A stretch of 32,339 nucleotides of DNA from Roseinatronobacter ekhonensis (GTDB lineage: Bacteria > Pseudomonadota > Alphaproteobacteria > Rhodobacterales > Rhodobacteraceae): NCBI RefSeq assembly GCF_900499075.1, contig NZ_UIHC01000040.1, positions 1 to 32,339 of the forward strand, read 5' to 3'. Below, one piece after another: positions 24,591 through 32,339 of the stretch. The position numbers and the translations under genes are program-made. The notes beneath the pieces are model-generated. The model made no database searches, was not told the origin of the DNA, and saw nothing but the letters and a program-made list of their open reading frames with translations. Within the stretch, counting starts at the first letter, position 1, and each line of letters begins with the position of its first letter.

Positions 24591-25465
24591 CCCTTGTTGC
24601 AATCTGCGGCGCGCTTGGGCTGCTGGTTCTGTGGCTGACCGGCGGTAGTGCTGCTTTGGCCGATTGGGCGCAAACGGCCCAACGCGCGGCGCAGGACCGA
24701 ATGGCCACAACCCTGCGGGCCCTTCATGCGGGCGCGCCCGGCGCATTGGCGGGCTTGTGGGGCCTTTGCTTTGCCTATGGCTTTGTTCATGCAATCGGGC
24801 CGGGGCACGGCAAACTGGTCGTGGGTGCCTATGGCATGGGAACGAATGCAAGCCTTGTGCGCCTGGGCGGGATTGCCATGCTTGGGGCGTTCGGGCAGGC
24901 GCTGACCGCGATCCTGCTGGTCCTGGGCGGTGCCGCGCTGCTGGGGCTGACCCGCGCCGGAATGGAGGAGTTTGCGACAAGATGGCTGGACCGCGCAGCG
25001 CTATTGGCCGTTCTGGCGTTGGGGCTGTGGCTTGTTATCCGCGGCGCGCGGGCGTTCTACCGCTCGCGCCCTGCTGCGCAGGATCACAGTGCGCAAGACA
25101 TCTGCCCCAGTTGTGGCCATAGTCACGCGCCCGACCCTGTTGCCGTTGCGCGCGCGCAGTCATGGCGCGAAATGGCTGCGGTCATCGGGGCGATTTCCTT
25201 GCGCCCCTGCACTGGCGCGCTGTTCGTGCTGCTGCTGACATGGCGCATGGGGCTGGTCTGGCAAGGGGTTGGCGGTGTGCTCGCCATGGCGCTGGGCACA
25301 GGTTTGGTCACGGTCACCGCCGCTTTGCTCGCGGGTGGCGCAAGGCGCGGTGCGTTTTCGGTGCCAGCGATGGCCCGCTTTTCGCCGGTTCTGATGCCCG
25401 CGTTCGAAATCCTTGCAGGTGGGGTCATTATGCTATTGGCCTTGAACATGTTAAATTCCATCTGA
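24575..25465 (+). CDS. NicO-family nickel/cobalt permease
   Basis: A 296-residue inner-membrane transporter of the NiCoT/RcnA-like NicO group. The signature FAYGFVHAIGPGHGKLVVGAYGMG lies near residues 66-89, with the His-X4-Gly-His metal motif, and the second conserved block AAVIGAISLRPCTGALFVLLLT lies near 203-224. About six helices are predicted, with a short cytosolic loop holding CPSCGHSHAPD, a possible metal-binding stretch. Direction and metal (Ni, Co or Zn) cannot be told from sequence. It overlaps the DUF1007 gene by 16 bases, so the two are co-expressed. Confidence 0.9.
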   Translation: MPRAVALVAICGALGLLVLWLTGGSAALADWAQTAQRAAQDRMATTLRALHAGAPGALAGLWGLCFAYGFVHAIGPGHGKLVVGAYGMGTNASLVRLGGIAMLGAFGQALTAILLVLGGAALLGLTRAGMEEFATRWLDRAALLAVLALGLWLVIRGARAFYRSRPAAQDHSAQDICPSCGHSHAPDPVAVARAQSWREMAAVIGAISLRPCTGALFVLLLTWRMGLVWQGVGGVLAMALGTGLVTVTAALLAGGARRGAFSVPAMARFSPVLMPAFEILAGGVIMLLALNMLNSI

Positions 25466-25507
25466 CCCATCTTGCTCGTGCCGGATGCAACCGATACTCG
25501 GTTGGGT

Positions 25508-26866
25508 ATGAAAGCCGCGACCCGCCCCTTCCTGACTGATTTGCGCGCCGTTCTGGCGCTTGGCTTGCCCTTGGCCGGCAGCCATGTCGCGCAATTCTTG
25601 CTGGCCGTGACAGACACCGTCATGCTCGGCTGGTATGGCGTGGTCGATCTGGCTGCCAGCGTGATCGGGGCAGCGGTGTTTTTCGCGCTTTTCACCTTCG
25701 GGCTTGGGTTTGCCAACGCGGTCATGCCGCTGGTCGCAACCGCAAGCGCATCGGATGATGACGCCGAAGTTCGCCGTGCCACGCGAATGGGGCTGTGGCT
25801 GTCGGCGGGGTTTGCGCTGGCTGTCTACCCGATATTCTGGTTTTCCGGCACTATCCTTGCTGCGCTCGGCCAGCCAGAAGACGTGGTGCCCTTGGCGCAG
25901 GATTATCTGCGGTTGATGGGCATCGCCCTGCTTCCGGCACTAATCGTGGCGGTGTTGAAAAACTACCTTGCCGCGCTGGGCCGCACGCAGGTCGCGCTGT
26001 GGCTGACGGTCGCGGCGGTGTTTTTGAACATTGCGCTGAACTGGGTGCTGATTTTTGGCAATCTGGGCGTGCCAGAGATGGGTGTGCGCGGCGCAGCGCA
26101 TGCGTCCATCTGGGTGCAAGTCGCGACCGCGCTGGCCTTGGCCGCGTATTGCGCGCGGGCAGGGGGATTGCGGCGCTACACGCTATTCCAACGCTTCTGG
26201 CGGCCCGACTGGCAGGCCATGGCGCAAGTTTGGCGGCTGGGCTGGCCCATTGGTGTCGCGCTCATCGCAGAAAGCGCACTGTTTTCTGCCGTCGCCATAT
26301 TGGTCGGCCGGGTCGGCACGCTGGAACTGGCTGCCCATGGAATCGCAATAGAGATATCGGCGGCCTTGTTCATGATCCATCTGGGGTTTTCAAACGCAGG
26401 GACAGTACTGGTCGGTCGCGCTCGCGGACGGGGCGACACTGCTGCCTTGCGCGCGGGTGCGCAGGCCACGATTGTCGTGTCGGTCTGTTTGGCTTTGGCC
26501 ACGATGGCGCTGTATATTCTGTTCGGCGGTCATTTGGTTGGCCTGTTCCTGTCACCGTCAGAGCCCGCGCGCGACCAGATCATTGCACTGGGCGCGGTAT
26601 TGATGATGGTTGCCGCGTTGTTCCAGCTTGCCGATGGCGCGCAGGTCGTTGCCATGGGCCTGCTGCGCGGCGTGCAGGATACCAAGGTGCCGATGTGGAT
26701 CGCCGCGTTCAGCTATTGGGGCATCGGGTTTCCGGCAGGGTATGTCTTCGGCCTTGTGCTGGGATGGGGTGCGCCGGGCATCTGGGTCGGCCTTGTGGTC
26801 GGCCTCGGAACGGCAGCGATCCTGCTGATGTGGCGGTTCTGGGCCGGACGCGCGGTGGCGGTCTAG
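25508..26866 (+). CDS. MATE family efflux transporter
   Basis: A 452-residue, 12-helix multidrug and toxin extruder of the NorM/DinF type. N- and C-terminal halves are related repeats; conserved segments include LGLPLAGSHVAQFLLAVTDT in helix 1 and GLLRGVQDTKVPM before helix 10. It exports cationic compounds in exchange for Na+ or H+. I chose ATG 25508 because the upstream TTG and GTG options at 25472-25478 have no better site and the family begins near here. Its TAG stop shares a CTAG tetranucleotide with the convergent CoA-binding gene. Confidence 0.92.
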   Translation: MKAATRPFLTDLRAVLALGLPLAGSHVAQFLLAVTDTVMLGWYGVVDLAASVIGAAVFFALFTFGLGFANAVMPLVATASASDDDAEVRRATRMGLWLSAGFALAVYPIFWFSGTILAALGQPEDVVPLAQDYLRLMGIALLPALIVAVLKNYLAALGRTQVALWLTVAAVFLNIALNWVLIFGNLGVPEMGVRGAAHASIWVQVATALALAAYCARAGGLRRYTLFQRFWRPDWQAMAQVWRLGWPIGVALIAESALFSAVAILVGRVGTLELAAHGIAIEISAALFMIHLGFSNAGTVLVGRARGRGDTAALRAGAQATIVVSVCLALATMALYILFGGHLVGLFLSPSEPARDQIIALGAVLMMVAALFQLADGAQVVAMGLLRGVQDTKVPMWIAAFSYWGIGFPAGYVFGLVLGWGAPGIWVGLVVGLGTAAILLMWRFWAGRAVAV

Positions 26867-27285
26867 CCAAGCAGACGCGGTAGCTCCACCTTGGGGCATT
26901 TGTCCCAGACCACGCGCAGACCTTGGGCGCAGGCGCGGTCTGCTGCCGCTGGATGGTGCACCCCGATCTGCATCCAGATCGTGCGCAGATTGGGCAGATA
27001 GGCGATGGCCGCGTCGACCACTGGCCCAACCAGATCCGAGCGGCGGAAGATATCGACCATCTCTACTTCGGGCGGACAGTCTTTCAGGCTGGCGCGGATG
27101 GACTCCCCTTCAAAAATCTGTCCTGCAAGGCCGGGATTGACCGGAATCACGCGGTAGCCCCTGCCGACCAGAAAGCGCGCCACATAGTGGCTGGGGCGCG
27201 CTGGATTGGGGGAAAACCCGACAAGCGCGATGACTTTAGTCTCGGTCAGGATGGTGCGGATGGTATCGTCAGAGGCGTTTTCCAT
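26863..27285 (-). CDS. CoA-binding domain protein (YccU-like)
   Basis: A 140-residue single Rossmann-fold protein of the CoA_binding_2 family. Signatures are VIALVGFSPNPARPSHYVAR, the strand GYRVIPVNPG, VDIFRRSD and the C-terminal CPKVE. It resembles the CoA-binding half of succinyl-CoA synthetase alpha but stands alone; its function is not established. The stop codon overlaps that of the MATE gene on the opposite strand by four bases. Confidence 0.9.
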   Translation of the reverse strand: MENASDDTIRTILTETKVIALVGFSPNPARPSHYVARFLVGRGYRVIPVNPGLAGQIFEGESIRASLKDCPPEVEMVDIFRRSDLVGPVVDAAIAYLPNLRTIWMQIGVHHPAAADRACAQGLRVVWDKCPKVELPRLLG

Positions 27286-27327
27286 ATGATCATGCTGGCG
27301 CGGAGCATAAGCGGCCGCAACCGGAAA

Positions 27328-27423
27328 TTATCCTGTATAAAAAAGGCCCGGCACGATGGCCGGGCACAGGTGCGGAACGAGGGACAGTAACAGTGCAGCG
27401 CGGGTGTTCCAGCCCAGCGCCAT
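27328..27423 (-). ncRNA. Candidate small RNA or 31-residue ORF ending in a terminator
   Basis: Between the CoA-binding gene and the next gene to the right lies a minus-strand segment that ends in a strong intrinsic terminator (27337-27365). The same 96 bases also hold an open frame (MALGWNTRAALLLSLV, 31 residues, ending GLFYTG) whose third codon positions are GC-rich up to the hairpin. No Shine-Dalgarno sequence precedes the ATG, which argues for RNA rather than protein. A TTTGATATG segment overlapping the start could be a -10 element. It may also be no more than the trailing end of the uvrB transcript. Confidence 0.25.
27337..27365 (-). terminator. Intrinsic terminator, minus strand
   Basis: GCCCGGC and GCCGGGC form a perfect 7-bp stem around a 6-base loop; read on the minus strand, six T residues and TATA follow. 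It would stop leftward transcription from the uvrB/small-protein side before the CoA-binding gene, whose promoter must then lie within 27286-27336. Confidence 0.85.
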
Positions 27424-27578
27424 ATCAAATATGTGGGTGTGAAAATGTGACTTTCCAGAAATTCTCGCAAAAAGGTGAGAGGATACGCTCAGCCAGCGAT
27501 GATTTGCTGAGATGCGGGCCCATCTGCATATTGGCACGACAGGATCGCGAAAGCACTCGCGCCCTCACACGGATGGCG

Positions 27579-27869
27579 CTAGCCGAAATCTTGCAAAGAT
27601 TTCTGCCCGATTTCTTTTGAAGAAATCGGGCCTACTCCGGGTGTCAGCCACCGGATCGGAGCGCGGTTGCAGAAGATGACAATCTGCCCCGAGTTCTCGG
27701 CGACTTGAAAGCCTCGCCGATGTATTTCGCGCATAAACAGGTCCATTCCTGCGAACCGCTCGATATCTCGCGCCTTCCGCCGGATCACCGCGCCTTGTTG
27801 CACAGCCTTGCAGGCGAAGAGGTCATGCAGCCAGACCTCGGGTGAGAGAGGTGAGTTTCGGGTATACAT
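27579..27869 (-). CDS. Small conserved protein, function unknown
   Basis: A 96-residue protein beginning MYTRNSPLSPEVWL, with a basic middle part (VIRRKARDIERFAGMDLFMREIHRRGFQV) and the segment SGQIVIFCNRAPIR. Rhodobacterales relatives of this type are, as far as I recall, often labelled N-(5'-phosphoribosyl)anthranilate isomerase-like, but nothing here looks like that TIM-barrel enzyme and I would not carry the name over. Start 27869 is chosen by resemblance; 27914 is possible in the same frame and neither has a good ribosome-binding site. The last 15 or so residues (ISSKEIGQKSLQDFG) are encoded by two adjacent palindromes and look like a later addition. It lies 67 bases downstream of uvrB on the same strand. 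Confidence 0.6.
   Translation of the reverse strand: MYTRNSPLSPEVWLHDLFACKAVQQGAVIRRKARDIERFAGMDLFMREIHRRGFQVAENSGQIVIFCNRAPIRWLTPGVGPISSKEIGQKSLQDFG
27585..27631. repeat. Two adjacent perfect palindromes
   Basis: GAAATCTT-GCA-AAGATTTC (27585-27603) is followed after one base by GCCCGATTTCTT-TTG-AAGAAATCGGGC (27605-27631). Both are perfect hairpins (8 and 12 bp stems) and share the GATTTCT core. They lie inside the 3' end of the small conserved gene. There is no T run in either direction, so they do not look like ordinary terminators; a REP-like or small mobile palindromic unit is possible. Confidence 0.7.
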
Positions 27870-27936
27870 GTTTGCAGCATAGCGCAGGTTGGTTAAAAGC
27901 CGGTTAAAACACATCCTGAGACTGCGAGATTTGCCT

Positions 27937-30111
27937 TTACTTCCGTCGCCGTTTCACGCCGCCGCGCTGCCCCGGCTTGCCCGCGGTCGAGCGCGGTTTG
28001 ACGGCACTATCGACCGCGTCATCCACGGCCGATTGTCGTGCCAGCGGGTCGTCGGCGATGGCGAGTTCAACCGCTTCCAGACGTTTCACCTCGTCGCGCA
28101 GGCGGGCGGCTTCCTCGAATTCCAAATTCTCGGCGGCCTTGCGCATATCGGTGCGCAACCCGTCCAGATGCGCCTGCAGGTTCGCGCCGGGTTTGACCTT
28201 GTCCACCTTGGCCGTCACCCGTGCCATGTCGGTGTCGCCCTTATAGAGGCCCGCCAGCACATCTTCGACATTCTTGCGCACGGTCTGGGGTGTGATGCCA
28301 TGCGCCTCGTTATAGGCGATCTGCTTGTCGCGGCGGCGGTTGGTTTCGCCCAAAGCGCGTTCCATGCTGCCGGTGATGCGGTCGGCATACATGATCACCC
28401 GGCCATCGGCGTTCCGTGCAGCCCGCCCGATAGTCTGGATCAGCGAGGTCTCAGACCGCAGGAACCCTTCTTTGTCAGCGTCCAGAATGGCGACCAGACC
28501 GCATTCGGGAATGTCCAAGCCTTCGCGCAGCAGGTTGATGCCGATCAGCACGTCGAACGCGCCCAGCCGAAGGTCACGCAGGATCTCGATACGTTCGATC
28601 GTGTCGATATCGCTGTGCATGTAGCGCACGCGAATGCCCTGTTCGTGCAGGTATTCTGTCAGGTCTTCGGCCATGCGCTTTGTCAGCACGGTACAAAGTA
28701 CGCGCATGTCGTTCGCGGCAACCTTGCGGATTTCGTCGAGCAGGTCGTCCACTTGCGTGGCGACGGGGCGGATTTCGACTTGCGGGTCCAAAAGCCCTGT
28801 GGGGCGGATGACCTGTTCGGTGAACACGCCGCCTGCTTGTTCCAACTCCCATTTGGCCGGAGTGGCTGACACGAACACCGATTGCGGGCGCATGGCGTCC
28901 CATTCCTCGAACTTCAGCGGGCGGTTGTCCATGCAGCTTGGCAGTCGGAACCCATGTTCGGCCAGCGTCATCTTGCGGCGGAAGTCGCCCTTATACATGC
29001 CGCCGATCTGCGGGACCGAAACGTGGGATTCGTCTGCGAACACGATTGCGTTGTCGGGGATGAACTCGAACAATGTGGGTGGCGGTTCGCCCGGTGCGCG
29101 GCCCGTCAGGTAGCGCGAGTAGTTTTCGATCCCGTTGCACACGCCGGTTGCTTCCAGCATTTCCAGATCGAACTTGGTGCGTTGCTCCAACCGTTGCGCT
29201 TCCAGCAGTTTGCCCTCGACCACGAACTGGTCCAACCGTTGCTGCAACTCATGCTTAATGCCTTTTGTCGCCTGCTGCATCGTGGGGCGCGGGGTCACGT
29301 AATGGCTATTCGCATAAATGCGGATTTGCTCGAAACTGTCGGTCTTGGCGCCGGTCAGCGGGTCGAATTCGATGATCGCCTCTAGCTCCTCGCCAAAGAA
29401 GGACAGCCGCCATGCGCGGTCCTCCAGGTGGGCAGGCCAGACCTCGACCGTATCACCGCGCACACGAAAGCTGCCGCGCTGGAAGGCCGCGTCATTGCGC
29501 CGATAGGCTTGCGCCACGAGTTCAGCCATAACCTTGCGTGGGTCGTAGACCTCTCCCACTTTCATGTCCTGCGTCATGGCCGAATAAGTCTCGACAGAGC
29601 CGATGCCGTAAATGCACGAAACAGAGGCCACGATGATCACATCGTCCCGCTCCAACAGCGCGCGGGTGGCCGAGTGGCGCATCCGGTCGATCTGTTCGTT
29701 GATCTGGGATTCCTTCTCGATAAAGGTATCCGAGCGCGGGACGTAGGCTTCAGGCTGATAATAGTCGTAATAGCTGACGAAATACTCGACCGCATTGTCG
29801 GGAAAGAACCCTTTGAATTCGCCATATAGCTGCGCGGCCAGCGTTTTGTTGGGCGCAAGGATGATCGCAGGACGCTGCGTTTCCTCTATGATCTTGGCCA
29901 TGGTGTAGGTCTTGCCGGTGCCGGTCGCGCCCAGCAAAACCTGATCGCGCTCACCGTCATTCACGCCCAGTGCCAGTTCCGCAATCGCGGTCGGCTGGTC
30001 GCCCGCAGGCTGGAACGGGCTGGCCATACGAAAATGCTTGCCGCCTTCCAGTTTGGGGCGGGTCAGCACATCGGGGCGCTCTGTCGGCAGGTTCAGGTTG
30101 TTATGCGGCAT
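27937..30111 (-). CDS. uvrB: Excinuclease ABC subunit B
   Basis: A 724-residue UvrB, the damage-verifying helicase-like subunit of nucleotide excision repair. Walker A is GATGTGKT at residues 61-68, the DNA-clamping beta-hairpin contains [13 protein letters not shown], and helicase motifs such as [11 protein letters not shown] and QTIGRAARN are present. The UVR domain that contacts UvrC ([18 protein letters not shown]) is near 660-680, followed by a basic tail ending KRRRK. The start at 30111 (MPHNNLNL) follows AAAGGA; the longer upstream frame is antisense to argE and not real. uvrA and uvrC are not in the window. Confidence 0.98.
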   Translation of the reverse strand: MPHNNLNLPTERPDVLTRPKLEGGKHFRMASPFQPAGDQPTAIAELALGVNDGERDQVLLGATGTGKTYTMAKIIEETQRPAIILAPNKTLAAQLYGEFKGFFPDNAVEYFVSYYDYYQPEAYVPRSDTFIEKESQINEQIDRMRHSATRALLERDDVIIVASVSCIYGIGSVETYSAMTQDMKVGEVYDPRKVMAELVAQAYRRNDAAFQRGSFRVRGDTVEVWPAHLEDRAWRLSFFGEELEAIIEFDPLTGAKTDSFEQIRIYANSHYVTPRPTMQQATKGIKHELQQRLDQFVVEGKLLEAQRLEQRTKFDLEMLEATGVCNGIENYSRYLTGRAPGEPPPTLFEFIPDNAIVFADESHVSVPQIGGMYKGDFRRKMTLAEHGFRLPSCMDNRPLKFEEWDAMRPQSVFVSATPAKWELEQAGGVFTEQVIRPTGLLDPQVEIRPVATQVDDLLDEIRKVAANDMRVLCTVLTKRMAEDLTEYLHEQGIRVRYMHSDIDTIERIEILRDLRLGAFDVLIGINLLREGLDIPECGLVAILDADKEGFLRSETSLIQTIGRAARNADGRVIMYADRITGSMERALGETNRRRDKQIAYNEAHGITPQTVRKNVEDVLAGLYKGDTDMARVTAKVDKVKPGANLQAHLDGLRTDMRKAAENLEFEEAARLRDEVKRLEAVELAIADDPLARQSAVDDAVDSAVKPRSTAGKPGQRGGVKRRRK

Positions 30112-30223
30112 GCTGTGCGATCCTTTATCTACCACATAGTTGGGCTTGCGGCGCAGCGGTTCAACCCGGTTCTTGCATGGCATGCCGGGCCACGCTAGCC
30201 ATAACCGAAACGGAGCGCCGCAG

Positions 30224-31393
30224 ATGTCCGACACCCTGACCCGCACAAAGCAAATTTTGGCCGATCTGGTGGCGTTTCCATCGATTTCGGCAGATGGCAA
30301 CCTTGCCATTACAGAGCATCTTGCCACCTTGCTAGAGGCGGCGGGTGCGCGGCTCTGGTTTGAGCCTGACGCGACAGGCGCAAAACTGAACCTGTTTGCA
30401 ACGATCGGGCCGGACTTGCCTGGCGGTGTGGTGCTGTCGGGCCATACCGATGTTGTGCCGGTCGAGGGCCAGCCATGGACGACCGACCCGTTCACCATGG
30501 TTGAACGCGACGGGCGGCTTTATGGTCGCGGAACGTGCGACATGAAGGGCTTTGTCGCCGCTTGCGTGGCGATGGCCCCGGTCTTTGCGGCGCGCGATCT
30601 GAAAGTGCCGGTGCATTTCGCCTTTACCTATGATGAAGAGGTCGGCTGCCTTGGCGCGCAGGTGCTGACGGCGACACTCGCAGCTCGTGGGATTACACCG
30701 GCCGCCGGAATCATTGGCGAGCCGTCGATGATGCAGCCGGTCGAGGGGCATAAAGGCTGTTTCGAATACACCACCCGCTTCACCGGCCTGGAAGGTCACG
30801 GCTCCAGCCCCGATTTGGGGGTGAACGCGGTCCAATACGCCGCGCGGATGGTCAACCGCCTGTGCGAGCTGCGCGCGCAGTTGAAAGACCGCACGCCGAC
30901 GGACAGCGATTTCATCCCGCCGCACACCACGATCAATATCGGGGTTCTGGCGGGGGGTGTTGCCCATAACGTCATCCCCGGCACCGCGCGGCTGGAATGG
31001 GAAATGCGGCCGGTTCAGCCCGAGGATGCCACGTTCGTCAAAGCTGAACTGGCCGCCCTGCAAGCAGATATGCTGGCCGAGATGCACGCGGTCTATCCCG
31101 CCGCTTCTATTGAAACGGAAACCATTGCAGAGGTCGTCGGCCTGACGCCGGACCCTGCCAGCGCCGCCACGCGGCTGGTGATGGAACTGACCGGTGCAAA
31201 CCGCGCGGGGCTTGTGCCTTTCGGCACCGAAGCGGGATTGTTCCAGCAGATCGGCATTCCGTCTGTCATCTGCGGGCCGGGCGACATTGCGCAGGCCCAC
31301 AAGCCGGACGAATTTCTGGCGCTGGATCAGTTGGCTGCGTGTCTGGCCATGCTGGACCGGCTGGCCGACAGGATGGAACGTGGCGCCGTCTAG
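30224..31393 (+). CDS. argE: Acetylornithine deacetylase
   Basis: A 389-residue M20 metallopeptidase-family enzyme that removes the acetyl group from N-acetylornithine in arginine synthesis. Metal and catalytic residues are visible: His74 (SGHTDVVPV), Asp106 (GTCDMKG), the general base and metal ligand pair at 138-139 (DEEVGC), Glu166 (GEPS) and the late His in AHKPDEF. The dimerisation domain ([14 protein letters not shown]) is present. The start at 30224 follows CGGAG. It is divergent from uvrB and convergent with the DUF2059 gene, sharing a CTAG stop overlap. Confidence 0.93.
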   Translation: MSDTLTRTKQILADLVAFPSISADGNLAITEHLATLLEAAGARLWFEPDATGAKLNLFATIGPDLPGGVVLSGHTDVVPVEGQPWTTDPFTMVERDGRLYGRGTCDMKGFVAACVAMAPVFAARDLKVPVHFAFTYDEEVGCLGAQVLTATLAARGITPAAGIIGEPSMMQPVEGHKGCFEYTTRFTGLEGHGSSPDLGVNAVQYAARMVNRLCELRAQLKDRTPTDSDFIPPHTTINIGVLAGGVAHNVIPGTARLEWEMRPVQPEDATFVKAELAALQADMLAEMHAVYPAASIETETIAEVVGLTPDPASAATRLVMELTGANRAGLVPFGTEAGLFQQIGIPSVICGPGDIAQAHKPDEFLALDQLAACLAMLDRLADRMERGAV

Positions 31394-32115
31394 AGCGTAT
31401 CCTGCATCATGCGTCGCGCCATGGCCGCCCCAACCCGGCGCGAAATGTCCACAAAGACAGTGTCAAACGCCCGGAACATGGCGCGGTTGAACGCGTCACC
31501 CGCAGGGCTGCGCGCGTGCTCAATGTAGGCGACCATCTCCTCGGGGTTTAATGGCTGATAGGCGAACAGGAAATACGCTTCCGCCCAATCCGTTACATCG
31601 CTTCGAATGGCGTCTTCCTGTGCCCAGACCAGCGCCAGCATGTCGGCGCCGGCCATCCCAGCCATCCAGCCCGCCTCTGCCATGCCTGTGTAATATGCAA
31701 GCGAGGTGTTCAGCCCCAGTGAGACGTTCAAATCTATCAGGTCGTTCGCCGCAATCCTGTCGCGCACAAGTTCCAGCGCCCGACCCTGCGCACTGTCCCC
31801 CGGCGCTGCACGCGCGCGCTCCAGCGCGGCCTGTGCCGTGTCATCAATTTCCTGCGTCAGAAGCGCCCGCCGCGCCGACACTTCCAGTTGCAACACTCGG
31901 CGGCCTAGGTCGCTTTGCGCGAATGCCAACGCCTCCGCGCGCACATCCGGGTCCAGCCCGTCGTCGAGCGCGGTTGCGAATGCGTCATGCATACGGTCAT
32001 CATCATAGATGCGCGCGACTTCCATCTCCCACCCCGCGCGCCCTGTGCCGGTATCCGGCACGGCAGGATCGTTCAGCGTGGCATCGCGCCCCTCTTCGGC
32101 CATGACGTCGAACAA
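31390..32115 (-). CDS. DUF2059 domain protein, 5'-truncated by an IS630-type element
   Basis: A 241-residue open frame of the DUF2059 family, largely helical. PELFDVMAEEGRD at its beginning corresponds to the first helix, and the family core follows (VARIYDDDRMHDAFATAL, AFAQSDLGRRVLQLE). Relatives are exported and carry a signal peptide; here none exists. Upstream the frame runs directly into DNA of an IS630-type transposase gene on the same strand. No ribosome-binding site precedes the TTG at 32115 or the ATG at 32103. The gene has therefore probably lost its promoter, start and signal peptide and should be treated as disrupted. It is convergent with argE. Confidence 0.75.
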   Translation of the reverse strand: MFDVMAEEGRDATLNDPAVPDTGTGRAGWEMEVARIYDDDRMHDAFATALDDGLDPDVRAEALAFAQSDLGRRVLQLEVSARRALLTQEIDDTAQAALERARAAPGDSAQGRALELVRDRIAANDLIDLNVSLGLNTSLAYYTGMAEAGWMAGMAGADMLALVWAQEDAIRSDVTDWAEAYFLFAYQPLNPEEMVAYIEHARSPAGDAFNRAMFRAFDTVFVDISRRVGAAMARRMMQDTL

Positions 32116-32138
32116 CTCGGGCAGCAGATATACTTCTT

Positions 32139-32339
32139 CTACTCCAAAACCCGAAAGTTCTCGTGTGTTATGACGCGGAAGTTATCTGACACCTTGTCGC
32201 GGAATTTCTTCCATTCCTGCGGGATGGTCTCACGCATGAATGCAAGGATGGCGTCGGCGAATTGCTTCTGACTTCGGTAGTAGCGATTGTGGGTGACATA
32301 ATGGTGCAAGACCGCCCAAAGACGTTCAATTGGATTGAG
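32139..32339 (-). CDS. IS630-family transposase, C-terminal part
   Basis: A 66-residue fragment enters from the right edge and ends at TAG 32139. It carries the NPIERLW motif, where the Glu is the third acidic residue of the DDE catalytic triad in IS630/Tc1-type transposases, followed by the tail typical of these proteins (DNFRVITHENFRVLE). The rest of the element lies outside the window. Its terminal repeat should lie just left of the stop, at the junction with the DUF2059 gene, but the exact end (IS630 elements duplicate a TA) cannot be fixed from one side. Confidence 0.88.
   Translation of the reverse strand, partial: LNPIERLWAVLHHYVTHNRYYRSQKQFADAILAFMRETIPQEWKKFRDKVSDNFRVITHENFRVLE

Noticed and set aside
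27393-27620. 75-residue plus-strand open frame
   Set aside because: It crosses the palindromes, has no ribosome-binding site and no coding-like codon use.
1-32339. CRISPR arrays, prophage, toxin-antitoxin or defence islands
   Set aside because: No regularly spaced direct repeats, phage genes or recognisable defence families were seen anywhere in the window.

Overview
The window reads as chromosomal DNA of an alphaproteobacterium, most likely a Rhodobacterales/Rhodobacteraceae member. It is GC-rich, and the protein families and gene combinations are typical of that group: the nadABC operon, comF-grxC-nitrilase-marR, a ferrochelatase with a CPVH N-terminal extension, a TAXI-type TRAP transporter, an MttB-superfamily protein, and DUF1007 with a NicO permease. 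This placement is inference from protein style; no 16S gene is present.

Layout. The left edge (1-665) is the end of a probable insertion element that cuts off an SbcD/YhaO-type metallophosphoesterase. A tRNA-Leu(CAG) follows (1032-1118). Next are an NDUFA9-like NAD(P)-binding protein (1268-2254) and a perfect convergent terminator. A minus-strand series then runs leftward: comF (separate), grxC, nitrilase, marR, an ECF sigma factor, its membrane anti-sigma factor and a secreted fasciclin (FAS1) protein. On the plus strand come a methyltransferase (6609) and hemH. These are followed by a small secreted/membrane protein (minus), a CAP-domain lipoprotein, trpA (minus) and ychF.

From 11857 to 18548 lies a coherent module: a DctB-like sensor kinase, a DctD-like response regulator, a TAXI-TRAP substrate-binding protein, an intrinsic terminator and a fused TRAP permease. 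Convergent to it is an MttB-superfamily methyltransferase (18620-20188) with no in-frame amber codon. nadA-nadB-nadC (20457-23885) are tightly packed, followed by DUF1007/NicO metal-transport genes, a MATE exporter and a CoA-binding protein. Then come a poorly explained intergenic stretch (27286-27578), a small conserved protein whose tail is encoded by palindromes, uvrB and argE. The right edge is a DUF2059 gene cut by an IS630-family transposase.

How the genes work together. The sigma/anti-sigma/FAS1 set looks like a self-contained envelope-signalling unit, with a candidate ECF promoter in front of the FAS1 gene. The kinase/regulator pair probably controls the neighbouring TAXI-TRAP transporter, and the regulator has unusual changes in its sigma-54-contact loop and Walker B motif. 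The rest is mostly housekeeping: NAD, heme, tryptophan and arginine synthesis, DNA repair and redox. I found no CRISPR array, prophage, defence island or clearly new multi-gene system. The most unusual points are the divergent DctD-like regulator, the repeat-encoded protein tail at 27585-27631, the small-RNA/small-ORF candidate at 27328-27423, and insertion elements truncating genes at both window edges.
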